Shown piece after piece: positions 47,634-58,503 of a DNA stretch of 64,000 nucleotides. Positions within the stretch are counted from its first letter, which is position 1. The number at the start of each line of letters is the position of its first letter. The stretch is taken from the NCBI RefSeq assembly GCF_030687535.1, contig NZ_CP117437.1, positions 620,001 through 684,000 on the forward strand, in the 5' to 3' direction. Under the pieces are notes generated by a model that saw only the letters and a program-made list of their open reading frames with translations, made no database searches and was not told where the DNA came from. The position numbers and the translations under genes were made by a program. This DNA comes from Pseudomonas sp. FP2335. Its GTDB lineage: Bacteria; Pseudomonadota; Gammaproteobacteria; Pseudomonadales; Pseudomonadaceae.

Positions 47634-48911
47634 ATGTCTGCTGCCAAACCCATCGATATCAAGAAAAGTGTGGTCGATACGATCCTTGCCGGGCTTATTT
47701 CCCTGGTCGTGTTCGGCCCGATCGTCGGCGTAGTCCTCGACGGCTATAGCTTCAACCTGGAACCGGCCCGCGTGGCCACGTTGGTCGCCATCGTGATGGT
47801 CGGCCGGTTTGCCCTGAGCCTGTTCCTGCAAACGCCCAAGGGCCTCAAGGTCCTGCAAGGTTTCGAGAGCAGCGGTTCGGGTGTGCATGTGCTGGCGCCG
47901 GACTACAAGTCGCGGTTGCGCTGGATCATCCCGGCACTGATCGTGATTGCCATCGTGTTCCCGATCTTCGCCAACAAATACCTGCTGACCGTGGTGATCC
48001 TCGGGCTGATCTACGTATTGCTCGGCCTTGGGCTGAACATCGTGGTTGGCCTGGCCGGCCTGCTCGACCTGGGTTACGTGGCGTTCTACGCCATCGGCGC
48101 CTACGGCCTGGCCCTGGGGTATCAATACCTCGGCCTGGGTTTCTGGACGGTACTGCCACTGGCGGCCATCGCGGCGGCTTTGGCCGGCTGCATACTCGGC
48201 TTCCCGGTGTTGCGAATGCACGGCGACTACCTCGCCATCGTGACCCTGGGCTTTGGTGAAATCATCCGGTTGGTGCTGAACAACTGGCTGTCGTTCACTG
48301 GCGGCCCGAACGGCATGCCGGTGCCGTCGCCGACCTTCCTTGGCCTGGAGTTCGGGCGCAAGGCGAAGGACGGCGGGGTTCCGTTCCACGAGTTCTTCGG
48401 CATCGATTACAACCCCAACATCAAGTTCATGTTCATCTACATCGTGCTGTTCCTGGTGGTGCTGGCCGTGCTGTACATCAAGCACCGCCTGACCCGCATG
48501 CCGGTCGGGCGCGCCTGGGAAGCCCTGCGCGAAGATGAAATCGCCTGCCGTTCCATGGGCCTGAACCATGTGCTGGTCAAGCTCTCGGCATTCACCATTG
48601 GTGCCTCCACCGCAGGTCTTGCCGGGGTGTTCTTCGCTAGTTACCAAGGCTTCGTCAACCCGTCGTCGTTCACCTTCTTCGAGTCGGCGCTGATCCTGGC
48701 CATCGTGGTGTTGGGTGGCATGGGCTCGACGGTGGGCGTGGTGATCGCCGCGTTCGTGCTGACGGTTGCGCCGGAACTGCTGCGCAGCTTCTCCGAATAC
48801 CGCGTGCTGCTGTTTGGTGTGTTGATGGTGGTGATGATGATCTGGCGACCGCGCGGGTTGATCCGCATCAGCCGGACCGGTGTGACACCACGCAAGGGGG
48901 TAGCGCCATGA
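47634..48911 (+). CDS. braE: Branched-chain amino acid ABC permease (LivM type)
   Basis: A 425-residue permease of the LivM family. The first ~130 residues are an extra membrane region typical of the proteobacterial form; the core follows with GLGLNIVVGLAGLLDLGYVA and the loop GRAWEALREDEIACRSMGLN that contacts the ATPases. It overlaps braF by 4 bp (ATGA). Confidence 0.94.
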   Translation: MSAAKPIDIKKSVVDTILAGLISLVVFGPIVGVVLDGYSFNLEPARVATLVAIVMVGRFALSLFLQTPKGLKVLQGFESSGSGVHVLAPDYKSRLRWIIPALIVIAIVFPIFANKYLLTVVILGLIYVLLGLGLNIVVGLAGLLDLGYVAFYAIGAYGLALGYQYLGLGFWTVLPLAAIAAALAGCILGFPVLRMHGDYLAIVTLGFGEIIRLVLNNWLSFTGGPNGMPVPSPTFLGLEFGRKAKDGGVPFHEFFGIDYNPNIKFMFIYIVLFLVVLAVLYIKHRLTRMPVGRAWEALREDEIACRSMGLNHVLVKLSAFTIGASTAGLAGVFFASYQGFVNPSSFTFFESALILAIVVLGGMGSTVGVVIAAFVLTVAPELLRSFSEYRVLLFGVLMVVMMIWRPRGLIRISRTGVTPRKGVAP

Positions 48912-49783
48912 GCAAGGAAGTCGTCCTCTCAGTGGAACATTTGATGATGCACTTCGGTGGCATCAAGGCTTTGAGCGATGTGAGCCTCAAGGTCGAACGC
49001 AACTCGATCTTCGCCCTGATCGGCCCCAACGGAGCGGGCAAGACCACGGTGTTCAATTGCCTCACCGGCTTTTACAAAGCCAGCGGCGGCAAGATCGAGC
49101 TCAACGTGCGCGGCAAGCGCACCAACGTGATCCAACTGCTCGGCGAGCGCTTCCAGCCCACCGATTTCGTGTCGCCCAAAAGCTTTTTCAGCCGGGTGTT
49201 CTACAAGATGTTCGGCGGCACCCATCTGGTGAACCGCGCTGGCCTGGCGCGGACCTTCCAGAACATTCGCCTGTTCAAGGAAATGTCGGTGGTGGAAAAC
49301 CTGCTGGTGGCCCAGCACATGTGGGTCAACCGCAATATGCTCGCGGGCATCCTCAACACCAAGGGCTACCGCAAGGCCGAAAGCGACGCCCTCGACCACG
49401 CCTTCTATTGGCTGGAGGTGGTGGACCTGGTGGACTGCGCCAACCGCCTCGCTGGCGAACTTTCCTACGGCCAACAACGGCGCCTGGAAATCGCCCGCGC
49501 CATGTGCACGCGGCCGCAGATCATCTGTCTCGACGAACCGGCTGCTGGCCTCAACCCCCAGGAAACCGAAGCCCTCAGCGCGATGATTCGCCTGTTGCGC
49601 GACGAACACGACCTTACGGTGGTGCTGATCGAACACGACATGGGCATGGTGATGAGTATTTCCGACCACATCGTGGTGCTTGACCACGGCAACGTGATCG
49701 CCGAAGGCGGCCCGGATGCGATCCGCAACGACCCGAAAGTGATTGCCGCCTACCTGGGCGCTGACGAAGAGGAGTTGGTATGA
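48908..49783 (+). CDS. braF: Branched-chain amino acid ABC ATPase (LivG type)
   Basis: A 291-residue ATPase with Walker A GPNGAGKTTVFN (about 38-49), signature LSYGQQRRLEIARAM and Walker B IICLDEPAAGLNPQE. The long insertion after Walker A (about 70-115) is usual for LivG. Overlapping start and stop codons couple it to braE and braG. Confidence 0.95.
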   Translation: MSKEVVLSVEHLMMHFGGIKALSDVSLKVERNSIFALIGPNGAGKTTVFNCLTGFYKASGGKIELNVRGKRTNVIQLLGERFQPTDFVSPKSFFSRVFYKMFGGTHLVNRAGLARTFQNIRLFKEMSVVENLLVAQHMWVNRNMLAGILNTKGYRKAESDALDHAFYWLEVVDLVDCANRLAGELSYGQQRRLEIARAMCTRPQIICLDEPAAGLNPQETEALSAMIRLLRDEHDLTVVLIEHDMGMVMSISDHIVVLDHGNVIAEGGPDAIRNDPKVIAAYLGADEEELV

Positions 49784-50496
49784 GCGGACCTATCCTCGAA
49801 ATGAAGGACCTGGACGTGTTCTATGGCCCGATCCAGGCCCTGAAAAAAGTCTCGCTGCACATCAACGAAGGCGAAACCGTCAGCCTGATCGGCTCCAACG
49901 GCGCGGGTAAATCCACGCTGCTGATGTCGATCTTCGGCCAACCAAGGGCCGAGTCGGGGCAGATTCTGTACAACGGCGTCGATATTACCCACAAGTCGTC
50001 CCACTACATCGCCTCCAACGGCATCGCGCAGTCGCCGGAAGGGCGGCGGGTGTTCCCCGACATGACCGTCGAGGAAAACCTGCTGATGGGCACCATCCCG
50101 ATTGGCGACAAATACGCCCAGGAAGACATGCAGCGCATGTTCGAGTTGTTCCCACGGCTCAAGGAACGGCGTAACCAGCGGGCCATGACCATGTCCGGCG
50201 GCGAGCAGCAAATGCTCGCCATCGCCCGCGCGCTGATGAGCCGGCCCAAGCTGTTGCTGCTGGACGAGCCGAGTCTGGGCCTGGCGCCGATTGTGGTGAA
50301 GCAGATCTTCTCGACGTTGCGCGAGCTGGCGTCTACCGGGATGACCATCTTCCTGGTGGAGCAGAACGCCAACCATGCGCTGCGCTTGTCGGATCGGGCG
50401 TATGTGATGGTCAACGGCGAGATCCGCCTGACCGGCACGGGTAAAGAGCTGCTGGTGAACGAGGAAGTGCGCAACGCCTACCTCGGCGGGCACTGA
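49780..50496 (+). CDS. braG: Branched-chain amino acid ABC ATPase (LivF type)
   Basis: A 238-residue ATPase with Walker A GSNGAGKSTLLM, signature MSGGEQQMLAIARAL and Walker B LLLLDEPSLGLAP. It is the last gene of the transporter operon; its start overlaps the braF stop by 4 bp. A REPIN follows instead of a clear T-run terminator. Confidence 0.95.
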   Translation: MSGPILEMKDLDVFYGPIQALKKVSLHINEGETVSLIGSNGAGKSTLLMSIFGQPRAESGQILYNGVDITHKSSHYIASNGIAQSPEGRRVFPDMTVEENLLMGTIPIGDKYAQEDMQRMFELFPRLKERRNQRAMTMSGGEQQMLAIARALMSRPKLLLLDEPSLGLAPIVVKQIFSTLRELASTGMTIFLVEQNANHALRLSDRAYVMVNGEIRLTGTGKELLVNEEVRNAYLGGH

Positions 50497-52046
<1,550 letters not shown>

Positions 52047-52068
52047 GGCTTTAAACCGCGCCGCCTGC

Positions 52069-52150
52069 TTCGCGAGCAAGCCCGCTCCCACAGGTTGACC
52101 GAGTACATCCTTCGAATGCGGTCAAGTGTGGGAGCGGGCTTGCTCGCGAA
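52069..52150. repeat. REP-type inverted repeat pair (REPIN)
   Basis: Common-type arms ttcgcgagcaagcccgctcc and gtgggagcgggcttgctcgc with a short spacer, between the SDR and the cation-efflux gene. Confidence 0.9.
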
Positions 52151-52243
52151 GGCGTCAAATCGGCCAAAATACGACATAAGGTACACTCCACCCGGTAAAA
52201 CCCCTCCGCACTCTGTGGATTCAAGGTTTTGACGGGAGGAAAT

Positions 52244-53149
52244 GTGAGTAACCGAGGTGAGCAGGCACTGCTCAAACAATCGACCATCCTGATGTTCGCA
52301 GTCGCGATCGCCGGGATTGTCACGGGTGTGGTATCCGGCGCCCAGTCCATTCTGTTCGACGGCTTTTTCTCGCTGATCGCCACCGCCATCAAGGTGCTGA
52401 TGCTGATCACGGCCAAGCTGATCGCCAAGAAAAGCAACGAACGCTTCCAGTTCGGCTATTGGCACCTGGAGCCTATGGTGCTGTTGATCGAAGGCAGCTT
52501 CCTGTTGCTGATCGCCATCTACGCGTTTCTCAACGGTGTGTTCGGCATTATCAATGGCGGGCGCGAGATCGAGTTGGGGCTGGTGATCATCTACGCGGCG
52601 GTATTTACCGTGCTGGAATTCGCCTACTTCTTCTATGTGCGGTATCGCAATCGCACGCTGAAATCGTCGCTGATCCAGTTTGACAACATCAGTTGGCTAG
52701 TGGACGCCATGCTCTCGATCGGCTTGCTGATCAGCTTCCTGGCGGCGTTGTTGCTCAAGTCCCAGGGTTACGATGAGTGGGCGATGTATGTCGACCCGCT
52801 GATCCTGATCCTGCTGGCCCTGAGCATGCTGGCGCCGGCGTTCAAGATCCTGCGCCCGGCGTTGCGCGAGGTGCTGGGGATCGCCCCGGACCAGTTGGAC
52901 GACAAGGTGCGCGAAGTGATGGACACGGCGCAGGCCAAGCATGGTTTCGCCGATTACGTGTCCTACGTGCAAAAGCACGGACGGGCACGGTTTATCGAGA
53001 TTCATGTGGTGTTGCCGGCGGATTACCCGGTGGATAACGTGGCGACCCTGGATGGGCTGCGCGAAGAAATATCCACAGGGCTCGGCAAACCGGATGCGGC
53101 GCGCTGGTTGACCATCAGTTTTACCGGGGATCGCAAGTGGATTGCGTGA
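52244..53149 (+). CDS. Cation diffusion facilitator family transporter
   Basis: A 301-residue inner-membrane protein with about six membrane helices and a ~90-residue cytoplasmic C-terminal domain, the layout of the CDF family that exports divalent metals in exchange for protons. Metal-site regions correspond to SILFDGFFSLIATAIKV and WLVDAMLSIGLLISF. The GTG start has gggagga 4 nt upstream; a TTG 15 bp earlier is unlikely. The metal is not evident. Confidence 0.82.
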   Translation: MSNRGEQALLKQSTILMFAVAIAGIVTGVVSGAQSILFDGFFSLIATAIKVLMLITAKLIAKKSNERFQFGYWHLEPMVLLIEGSFLLLIAIYAFLNGVFGIINGGREIELGLVIIYAAVFTVLEFAYFFYVRYRNRTLKSSLIQFDNISWLVDAMLSIGLLISFLAALLLKSQGYDEWAMYVDPLILILLALSMLAPAFKILRPALREVLGIAPDQLDDKVREVMDTAQAKHGFADYVSYVQKHGRARFIEIHVVLPADYPVDNVATLDGLREEISTGLGKPDAARWLTISFTGDRKWIA

Positions 53150-53174
53150 GGGGCAGATAGACCGGGGTGAAGCT

Positions 53175-53256
53175 TTCGCGAGCAAGCCCGCTCTCACATG
53201 CGACTGCATTTCAACGCTAGAGCGCAGTTAAATGTGGGCGCGGGCTTGCTCGCGAA
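53175..53256. repeat. REP-type inverted repeat pair (REPIN)
   Basis: Arms ttcgcgagcaagcccgctct and gtgggcgcgggcttgctcgc, each with one change from the common type, between convergent genes. Confidence 0.88.
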
Positions 53257-53269
53257 GAGGCCCTGAAGA

Positions 53270-54379
53270 TCAGCCCAGATGCTGGATCAGGCCCTGATAG
53301 CAAGTCGCCAAGTGATACGGCGTAGTTGACGGCATATCCCACCGACTCACCACTCCCTGGGCATCCAGGCATTCATTCCAGCCTTTGCTATGTAAAAAGT
53401 GTTGTTGCAGCGCCAGCAGTTGCCGCTGCAACACTGCCTCGCTACCCGGTCGCAATGTCAGTGCCCGCAGGTATTCCGCCTGGGCCCAGATGCGTTGGGT
53501 CCCGTCACGTACGCTGCCATCGAGGGCCAGCATGCCGCTGACAGCACCACTCAAGTTATCCACACCCTTGAGCTCGGCGTAGGCAAATGCCCGCGTCAAC
53601 GAGGCATGCAACGGCGTACCGCGCAGGATGTCCGACGATTCCAGCAAGAAGAACCACTCGAACTGGTGGCCCGGTTCAAACCAGTTATCCACAGCACCCA
53701 GCGGTTTCTCCAGCATCACGCCATGCTGGCGGTCGATGAAGCGCTGCTGCATGGCCGTCGCCAACCCCAGCAATGCGGCTTGCACGTCGGCGTCTTCACG
53801 CACCGCGAGGGTGGCGAGGAAACCTTCGGCCAGGTGCATCAATGGGTTTTGCAGCGGGCCGGATTTGAGGGATGACCAGTTGCGCTCCAGTACCGCTTCG
53901 TAGAGGCCGTCGCCGCTGGAAAAGCGCTGGGCGACCACTGCCAGGGCGGCGTTGAGCACCGATTCCACCAACGGCTCGCGCACCTTGGCCCAGTAGTGGG
54001 CGCAGGCAAAAATAATGAAGGCGTGGGTGTAGAGGTCTTTGCGCTTGTCCAGTGGCTGCCCGGCCGGGTCGATGCTGTAGAACCAGCCGCCATGCTCGGC
54101 GTCGTGAAAATGCCGTTGCAGAGAGCGGAACAACGCCGCCGCGCGCTCTTCGGCAAACGCTGCGCCGGGTTCGCCGATCAGGTTGGCAAACAGGTACAAC
54201 TGCCGGGCGCACGCCATGGCACGGTAGCGCTGCGGGGGCAGCGGTTGGTGATCGGCGTCCAGCGCTTCATAGGGCAGCGCGAGGTCGGCATTCCAGCCTG
54301 GGCCTTGCCAGAGCGGCACGATCAAGGTGTGGAAGTGATTGAGCACGGCATTCAGGGCGGAGCTTGGAGCGGTGGGCAT
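53270..54379 (-). CDS. AGE-family (N-acylglucosamine 2-epimerase-like) sugar epimerase/isomerase
   Basis: A 369-residue (alpha/alpha)6-barrel protein of the AGE family, which includes N-acylglucosamine epimerases, mannose isomerases and aldose-ketose isomerases. Recognisable segments are KDLYTHAFIIFACAHYW, NPLMHLAEGFLATL, GHQFEWFFLLES and SRWDMPSTTPYHLATCYQGL, with the histidines expected in the active site. Substrate is not assignable. It stands alone between REPINs. Confidence 0.85.
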   Translation of the reverse strand: MPTAPSSALNAVLNHFHTLIVPLWQGPGWNADLALPYEALDADHQPLPPQRYRAMACARQLYLFANLIGEPGAAFAEERAAALFRSLQRHFHDAEHGGWFYSIDPAGQPLDKRKDLYTHAFIIFACAHYWAKVREPLVESVLNAALAVVAQRFSSGDGLYEAVLERNWSSLKSGPLQNPLMHLAEGFLATLAVREDADVQAALLGLATAMQQRFIDRQHGVMLEKPLGAVDNWFEPGHQFEWFFLLESSDILRGTPLHASLTRAFAYAELKGVDNLSGAVSGMLALDGSVRDGTQRIWAQAEYLRALTLRPGSEAVLQRQLLALQQHFLHSKGWNECLDAQGVVSRWDMPSTTPYHLATCYQGLIQHLG

Positions 54380-54455
54380 TGGCTGGCGTCGTCACGGCAG
54401 GGGTGTAGGCGCGCATGGTAGCAGGCTTGGGTTATCTGTTGTTTGTGCCGCCGCC

Positions 54456-54537
54456 TTCGCGAGCAAGCCCGCTCCCACATTCGAGCGTATTTCAAAGGTA
54501 GAACGCAGTTAAATGTGGGAGCGGGCTTGCTCGCGAA
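54456..54537. repeat. REP-type inverted repeat pair (REPIN)
   Basis: Common-type facing arms between the AGE gene and hupE. Its right arm and flank (gttaaatgtgggagcgggct) closely resemble the element at 53175-53256, about 1.3 kb away. Confidence 0.9.
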
Positions 54538-54560
54538 GAGGCCCGAATCAACGCCGCGAA

Positions 54561-55133
54561 TCAGCCCACCAACAACCAGGCCCCCGTCGCCGCCGAAGCC
54601 GCCCCGGCAATCCGCACCAACGGCGCAGCCGCCGCCGGCAGGAAGCGCACCACGGAATACCCGGCCGCATGCAACACCGCTGTCGCCCCCACGAAACCTG
54701 CGGCATACGCCCACGGGCTGGACATGTCCGGCAGCTCCAAACCGTGCGCTACGCCATGAAACAAGGCGAACAAGGCTGTTGCACCGACGGCCATGAACAA
54801 CGGCGGCCGCACCGCCAACGCTACCGCCAGGCCCAGGGCCAGCACCGAAGCGGCAATCCCGCTTTCCATCGCTGGCAATTGCATGCCTTCAAAGCCCAGC
54901 ACGCCACCGAGCAACATGGTGCCGACAAAGGTGCACGGCAGTGCCCAGCGGGCCGCGCCTTGCTGTTGCGCGGCCCACAGACCGACCGCCAGCATCGCCA
55001 GCAAATGATCGAGGCCGCCCAGCGGGTGGCTGATCCCGGCGATCAAACCGTTGTCGCCATGCCCCGGATGGGCGAAGGCGAGGGCGGGGGCCAGCAGCAA
55101 TGCGGCGGCGGTGAAGAGTTTTTTGAGGCTCAT
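54561..55133 (-). CDS. hupE: HupE/UreJ-type nickel permease
   Basis: A 190-residue membrane protein with a signal-like N-terminal helix, the metal-binding HPGHGDNGLIAGISHPLGGLDH region of the HupE/UreJ family and about six membrane helices. The family moves nickel for hydrogenase or urease assembly. It lies 21 bp downstream of ureG on the same strand, which points to nickel supply for urease. Confidence 0.9.
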   Translation of the reverse strand: MSLKKLFTAAALLLAPALAFAHPGHGDNGLIAGISHPLGGLDHLLAMLAVGLWAAQQQGAARWALPCTFVGTMLLGGVLGFEGMQLPAMESGIAASVLALGLAVALAVRPPLFMAVGATALFALFHGVAHGLELPDMSSPWAYAAGFVGATAVLHAAGYSVVRFLPAAAAPLVRIAGAASAATGAWLLVG

Positions 55134-55154
55134 AAACAGGCTCCTTGTGGTTTA

Positions 55155-55769
55155 TCAGGCAGCGGTCAGCAAGCCTTGGCGTTCGATGAAGGCGACGATT
55201 TCTTCCAGGCCCACACCGGTTTTCTGGTTGCTGAACACAAAGGGTTTGCCGTTGCGCATACGCGTGGTGTCGCTGTTCATCAACTCCAGCGACGCGCCGA
55301 CCAGCGGCGCCAGGTCGATCTTGTTGATCACCAGCAGGTCGGACTTGCAAATACCCGGCCCACCCTTGCGCGGCAGCTTGTCGCCGGCGGACACATCGAT
55401 CACGTAGATGGTCAGGTCCGACAGCTCCGGGCTGAAGGTGGCCGACAGATTGTCGCCGCCGGACTCCACCAGGATCAGGTCCAGGCCGGGAAAGCGGCGG
55501 TTGAGTTGGTCCACCGCTTCGAGGTTGATCGATGCATCTTCGCGGATTGCGGTGTGCGGGCAGCCGCCGGTTTCCACGCCAATGATGCGCTCGGGCGCGA
55601 GGGCCTGGTTGCGCACCAGGAAATCGGCGTCTTCGCGGGTATAGATGTCGTTGGTGACCACGGCCAGGTTGTAGCGATCGCGCAGCGCCAGGCACAGGGC
55701 GAGGGTCAGGGCGGTCTTGCCGGAACCTACCGGGCCGCCGATGCCGACGCGCAGAGGTTGTGTGTTCAT
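55155..55769 (-). CDS. ureG: Urease accessory GTPase UreG
   Basis: A 204-residue GTPase that delivers nickel to apo-urease with UreF and UreH/UreD. The P-loop [11 protein letters not shown] is at residues 11-21. Further motifs are [20 protein letters not shown] with the CPH nickel-binding motif soon after ([19 protein letters not shown]), [16 protein letters not shown] and the specificity motif NKIDLAP. It is 12 bp downstream of ureF. Confidence 0.96.
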   Translation of the reverse strand: MNTQPLRVGIGGPVGSGKTALTLALCLALRDRYNLAVVTNDIYTREDADFLVRNQALAPERIIGVETGGCPHTAIREDASINLEAVDQLNRRFPGLDLILVESGGDNLSATFSPELSDLTIYVIDVSAGDKLPRKGGPGICKSDLLVINKIDLAPLVGASLELMNSDTTRMRNGKPFVFSNQKTGVGLEEIVAFIERQGLLTAA

Positions 55770-55781
55770 GTAGTGCTTCTC

Positions 55782-56456
55782 CTAGGAACGGAACAGGCGG
55801 CTGTACTGGCGCTCGTGGGCCATGCACGCCAGGGACAGGCCGAACGCGGCGCTGCCGACATGGTTGGGGTCGATGTGGGTGGCGTCCTGCTGGGCTTGTT
55901 GCAGCAACGGCAGCAGTTCGCTGGTCAGGCGTTGGGCGGCTTGTTGACCCAGGGGGAGGGTCTTCATCAGCACGGCCAACTGGTTTTCCAGCCAGCTCCA
56001 CAGCCAGGCGGCGAGGGCATCGGCGGGGCTGATGGCCCAGGCGCGGGCGGCGAGGGCCCAGCCCAGGGCGAGATGGGGTTCGGCACGTTGTTCAAGGAAG
56101 GCGCGCGCGCTGTCGTCCAGTTCGGGCAAGCCGTTGAGCAGTTGTTGCAGCGAATAACCCATCTGCCGGCTTTCTTGATGCAACTCGCGGGTCTCACGGC
56201 TGGCGCGGTGCTCTTCACACAGGGTTGCCAGCACTGGCCAATTCTCCTGTGCCGCGGCGTGGCAATGGGCGAGCAGCAGCGGTGCTTCGAAGCGTGCCAG
56301 GTTGAGCAGCAACTGGTCACTGATCCAGCGCCTGGCGCTGCCCGCGTCATGCACCCGGCCGTTGTCCACGGCCATCTCCAGGCCCTGGGAGTAGCTGTAG
56401 CCACCAATCGGCAATTGCGGGCTGGCCAGACGCAGCAGCGCCCAGGCTGGGTTCAT
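55782..56456 (-). CDS. ureF: Urease accessory protein UreF
   Basis: A 224-residue all-helical UreF, which gates GTP hydrolysis by UreG during nickel insertion. The N-terminus ALLRLASPQLPIGGYSYSQG is diagnostic. It overlaps ureE by 4 bp (ATGA) and is followed by ureG. Confidence 0.95.
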   Translation of the reverse strand: MNPAWALLRLASPQLPIGGYSYSQGLEMAVDNGRVHDAGSARRWISDQLLLNLARFEAPLLLAHCHAAAQENWPVLATLCEEHRASRETRELHQESRQMGYSLQQLLNGLPELDDSARAFLEQRAEPHLALGWALAARAWAISPADALAAWLWSWLENQLAVLMKTLPLGQQAAQRLTSELLPLLQQAQQDATHIDPNHVGSAAFGLSLACMAHERQYSRLFRS

Positions 56457-56953
56457 AGCCGCACGCCGAACTGGTGCAGCTTGGGCGGGTAGTTGAAATC
56501 TTCGTCGCCATGCCGTGAGTGGTGATGGCCGCCGCCGTAGGCGCCATGTTCCGGTTGGAACGGCGCTTCGATGGTCGCGGTGCTGGCCCCCAGTTGTTCG
56601 AGCATGGCCTTGAGCACGTAGTCATCAAGCAAGCGCAACCAGCCATCGCCGACTTGCAGCGCCACATGGCGGTTGCCCAGGTGATAGGCGGCGCGGGTCA
56701 GTTCAAAGGCACTGCTGCAGGTGACATGCAGCAGTTGTTCAGGACGGGCGCAGACGCGTACGACGCGTCCGTCTTCAGCCTGTAGGAATTCGCCGTCGTG
56801 CAGCGGTGGCTGACCGCGCTCCAGAAAAAGGCCGACGTCTTCACCGTCGGCACTGAAACAGCGCAGGCGGCTTTTGCTGCGGGCTTCGAAATTCAGCAGC
56901 AACTCGGCGGCCCAGAGGGCTTGGGGGGCGATTCGGCGGTGGATCACCAGCAT
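56453..56953 (-). CDS. ureE: Urease accessory nickel chaperone UreE
   Basis: A 166-residue nickel-binding chaperone with an N-terminal beta domain, a C-terminal metal-binding domain (YHLGNRHVALQVGDGWLRLL) and a histidine-rich segment GGGHHHSRHGDED near the end. The start at 56953 has GGAAG about 8 nt upstream and gives MLVIHRRI; the frame continues 147 bp upstream across the promoter and is not coding. It heads ureE-F-G-hupE behind a sigma-54 promoter. The urease subunits and ureD are not in the window, the split layout known in Pseudomonas. Confidence 0.95.
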   Translation of the reverse strand: MLVIHRRIAPQALWAAELLLNFEARSKSRLRCFSADGEDVGLFLERGQPPLHDGEFLQAEDGRVVRVCARPEQLLHVTCSSAFELTRAAYHLGNRHVALQVGDGWLRLLDDYVLKAMLEQLGASTATIEAPFQPEHGAYGGGHHHSRHGDEDFNYPPKLHQFGVRL

Positions 56954-56989
56954 CAGAAGGCTTCCAGCAATGAGCGATGACAGTGCTAG

Positions 56990-57005
56990 AGCAAGGGGCT
57001 TGCCA
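56990..57005 (-). promoter_or_regulatory. Sigma-54 promoter of ureE
   Basis: On the minus strand TGGCAAGCCCCTTGCT matches the -24/-12 consensus with GG and GC 10 nt apart. Transcription would start about 26 nt before the ureE start codon. Confidence 0.8.
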
Positions 57006-57082
57006 ACCCCGGGAGCGAGTAGGAATTGCCTGTAGGCAGGCACGATGGCGCCACGAAACAGGGCGCGGTGGGAATTTTGGTG

Positions 57083-57099
57083 TGCGCCGATGTGGTGCA
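57083..57099 (-). promoter_or_regulatory. NtrC-like dyad upstream of ureE
   Basis: tgcgccgatgtggtgca differs at one position from TGCACC-N4-TGGTGCA and lies 78 bp upstream of the sigma-54 element, in the usual enhancer range. Confidence 0.6.
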
Positions 57100-57230
57100 T
57101 TGATTGCTATAGCGCACTTGTTGCGGGCGTTTTGAGATTTTTCCTACATGGCTTGGGGATTCGCCGTTCAGGGTGTTGCAGGGTGATTGATTAGGCTTCG
57201 CGCCGTGTTTAATCCACTGCGACGTTCATC

Positions 57231-57716
57231 ATGATCAAGTCATTTTTGTGTCTGGTTTTTATCAGCCTGTCTTTTTCCGTATCTACCGCGTCAGCCAATT
57301 TCCAGCCCCGCCCTATGTTCAGCAAGGCGGACATCAACAATGTGGTCGACCGCGCCCACGCGCTGTTGGGAACGCCCTATAAATATGGCGGAAACTCAGT
57401 GACGCAGGGCTTCGACTGCAGCAGTTTCCTGGTCTACCTGTTCAAGACCGAAGCGAATATCCAGCTGCCGCGCACCACGGCGGCGATGCACCGTTCGACG
57501 GCCGCGACCATCCCGCGCAATGCCTTGAAACCCGGCGATGCGGTGTTCTTCAGCGGCAACGGGCGTGGCCAGGTCAGCCATGTGGGCCTGTATATCGGTG
57601 AGGGCAAGTTCATCCATTCGCCGCGCACCGGCAAGACCGTGCGCATCGACTCGCTGAGCAACAACTACTGGAACAGGAACTACACGACTGCCAAGCGTTT
57701 CCACTCGGCGGGGTGA
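57231..57716 (+). CDS. Secreted NlpC/P60 (C40) cysteine peptidase
   Basis: A 161-residue protein with a signal peptide (MIKSFLCLVFISLSFSVSTASA) and a single NlpC/P60 domain that cleaves peptidoglycan stem peptides. The triad residues are C63 (GFDCSSFLVYLF), H117 (QVSHVGLYIGEG) and H129 (FIHSP). No SH3 or lipobox is present, so it is likely a soluble periplasmic enzyme. It is divergent from ureE and converges with the DesT-type gene, whose stop lies 5 bp beyond. Confidence 0.92.
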   Translation: MIKSFLCLVFISLSFSVSTASANFQPRPMFSKADINNVVDRAHALLGTPYKYGGNSVTQGFDCSSFLVYLFKTEANIQLPRTTAAMHRSTAATIPRNALKPGDAVFFSGNGRGQVSHVGLYIGEGKFIHSPRTGKTVRIDSLSNNYWNRNYTTAKRFHSAG

Positions 57717-57721
57717 CCGCG

Positions 57722-58354
57722 TTACTCGGTGCTGCCCAGCCCTTGCCAATGCTTGAGGCCGATAAAGATAAAGCGCAGCTGTTGGGTGATTTTTGCCTGG
57801 GGCGTGAGGTGCGCAGGCAGGGCCTGGGCGGGCGGGTCGATGATGTCGGGGAGGGTGGCGAACACACTTTTGACGATCAGGTCGGCCATCACGTGCAAGC
57901 CTTCGCCGTCCAGGTGTTGCAGCTTGGGCATCAATGTCAGGTCGGCGGCCAGGTCGCGGGTGATGTCTTCACGCAAGGCGCCAATGGCCTGGCGCACGGC
58001 CAGGCAGCCGCCGTATTGCTCGCGGGCGAGAAACAAAAATTGCGAACGGTTGGCGGCGACCACATCCAGGAAGATGCGCACCGAAGCATCGATAATGCCG
58101 CCCATCACGAATTCGTTGTGGCGCACCAGGCGGATGGTGGCGCGAAAGGTCTGGCCGACTTCACTGACCAACACGAGTCCAAGCTGGTCCATGTCGGCAA
58201 AGTGGCGATAGAAACCTGTGGGGACGATGCCGGCGGTCTTGGCCACTTCACGCAGGCTCAGGCTGCCGAACCCACGGCCACACTCCATCAGATGGCGAGC
58301 AGCGTCCATCAGGGCGAGGCGGGTCTGTTGCTTCTGTTCGGCGCGGGGCAGCAT
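57722..58354 (-). CDS. desT: TetR-family regulator, DesT type
   Basis: A 210-residue TetR regulator whose N-terminus MLPRAEQKQQTRLALMDAAR and DNA-binding segment SLREVAKTAGIVPTGFYRHF match DesT, which senses acyl-CoA unsaturation and represses the desaturase genes desCB and fabAB. The start was set at the ATG that gives this N-terminus; the frame is open upstream. In P. aeruginosa desT is next to desCB; here no desaturase gene is adjacent. Confidence 0.82.
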   Translation of the reverse strand: MLPRAEQKQQTRLALMDAARHLMECGRGFGSLSLREVAKTAGIVPTGFYRHFADMDQLGLVLVSEVGQTFRATIRLVRHNEFVMGGIIDASVRIFLDVVAANRSQFLFLAREQYGGCLAVRQAIGALREDITRDLAADLTLMPKLQHLDGEGLHVMADLIVKSVFATLPDIIDPPAQALPAHLTPQAKITQQLRFIFIGLKHWQGLGSTE

Positions 58355-58457
58355 GGCGGGCGGGCTTAGTCGGCAAGTACAGCGACGCACTCTAGCAAAC
58401 CAGCTCTGTTGGCGTCGAACTTGGCGGGGTACTGCGTGATGCGGTCTACAGGAAAGC

Positions 58458-58487
58458 AAAAGCCCGATCGACAGATCGGGCTTTTTT
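58458..58487 (-). terminator. Terminator of the 17-residue-repeat protein gene
   Basis: A 12-bp perfect stem (aaaagcccgatc / gatcgggctttt) with a gaca loop, T-rich on both strands. The only gene ending here is the minus-strand repeat protein. Confidence 0.88.
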
Positions 58488-58503
58488 CTCGGCCACCACG
58501 GGC

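Noticed and set aside
54513..56492. 659-codon open frame on the plus strand
   Set aside because: Antisense to hupE, ureG and ureF, whose family motifs are unmistakable; it also starts inside a REP element.
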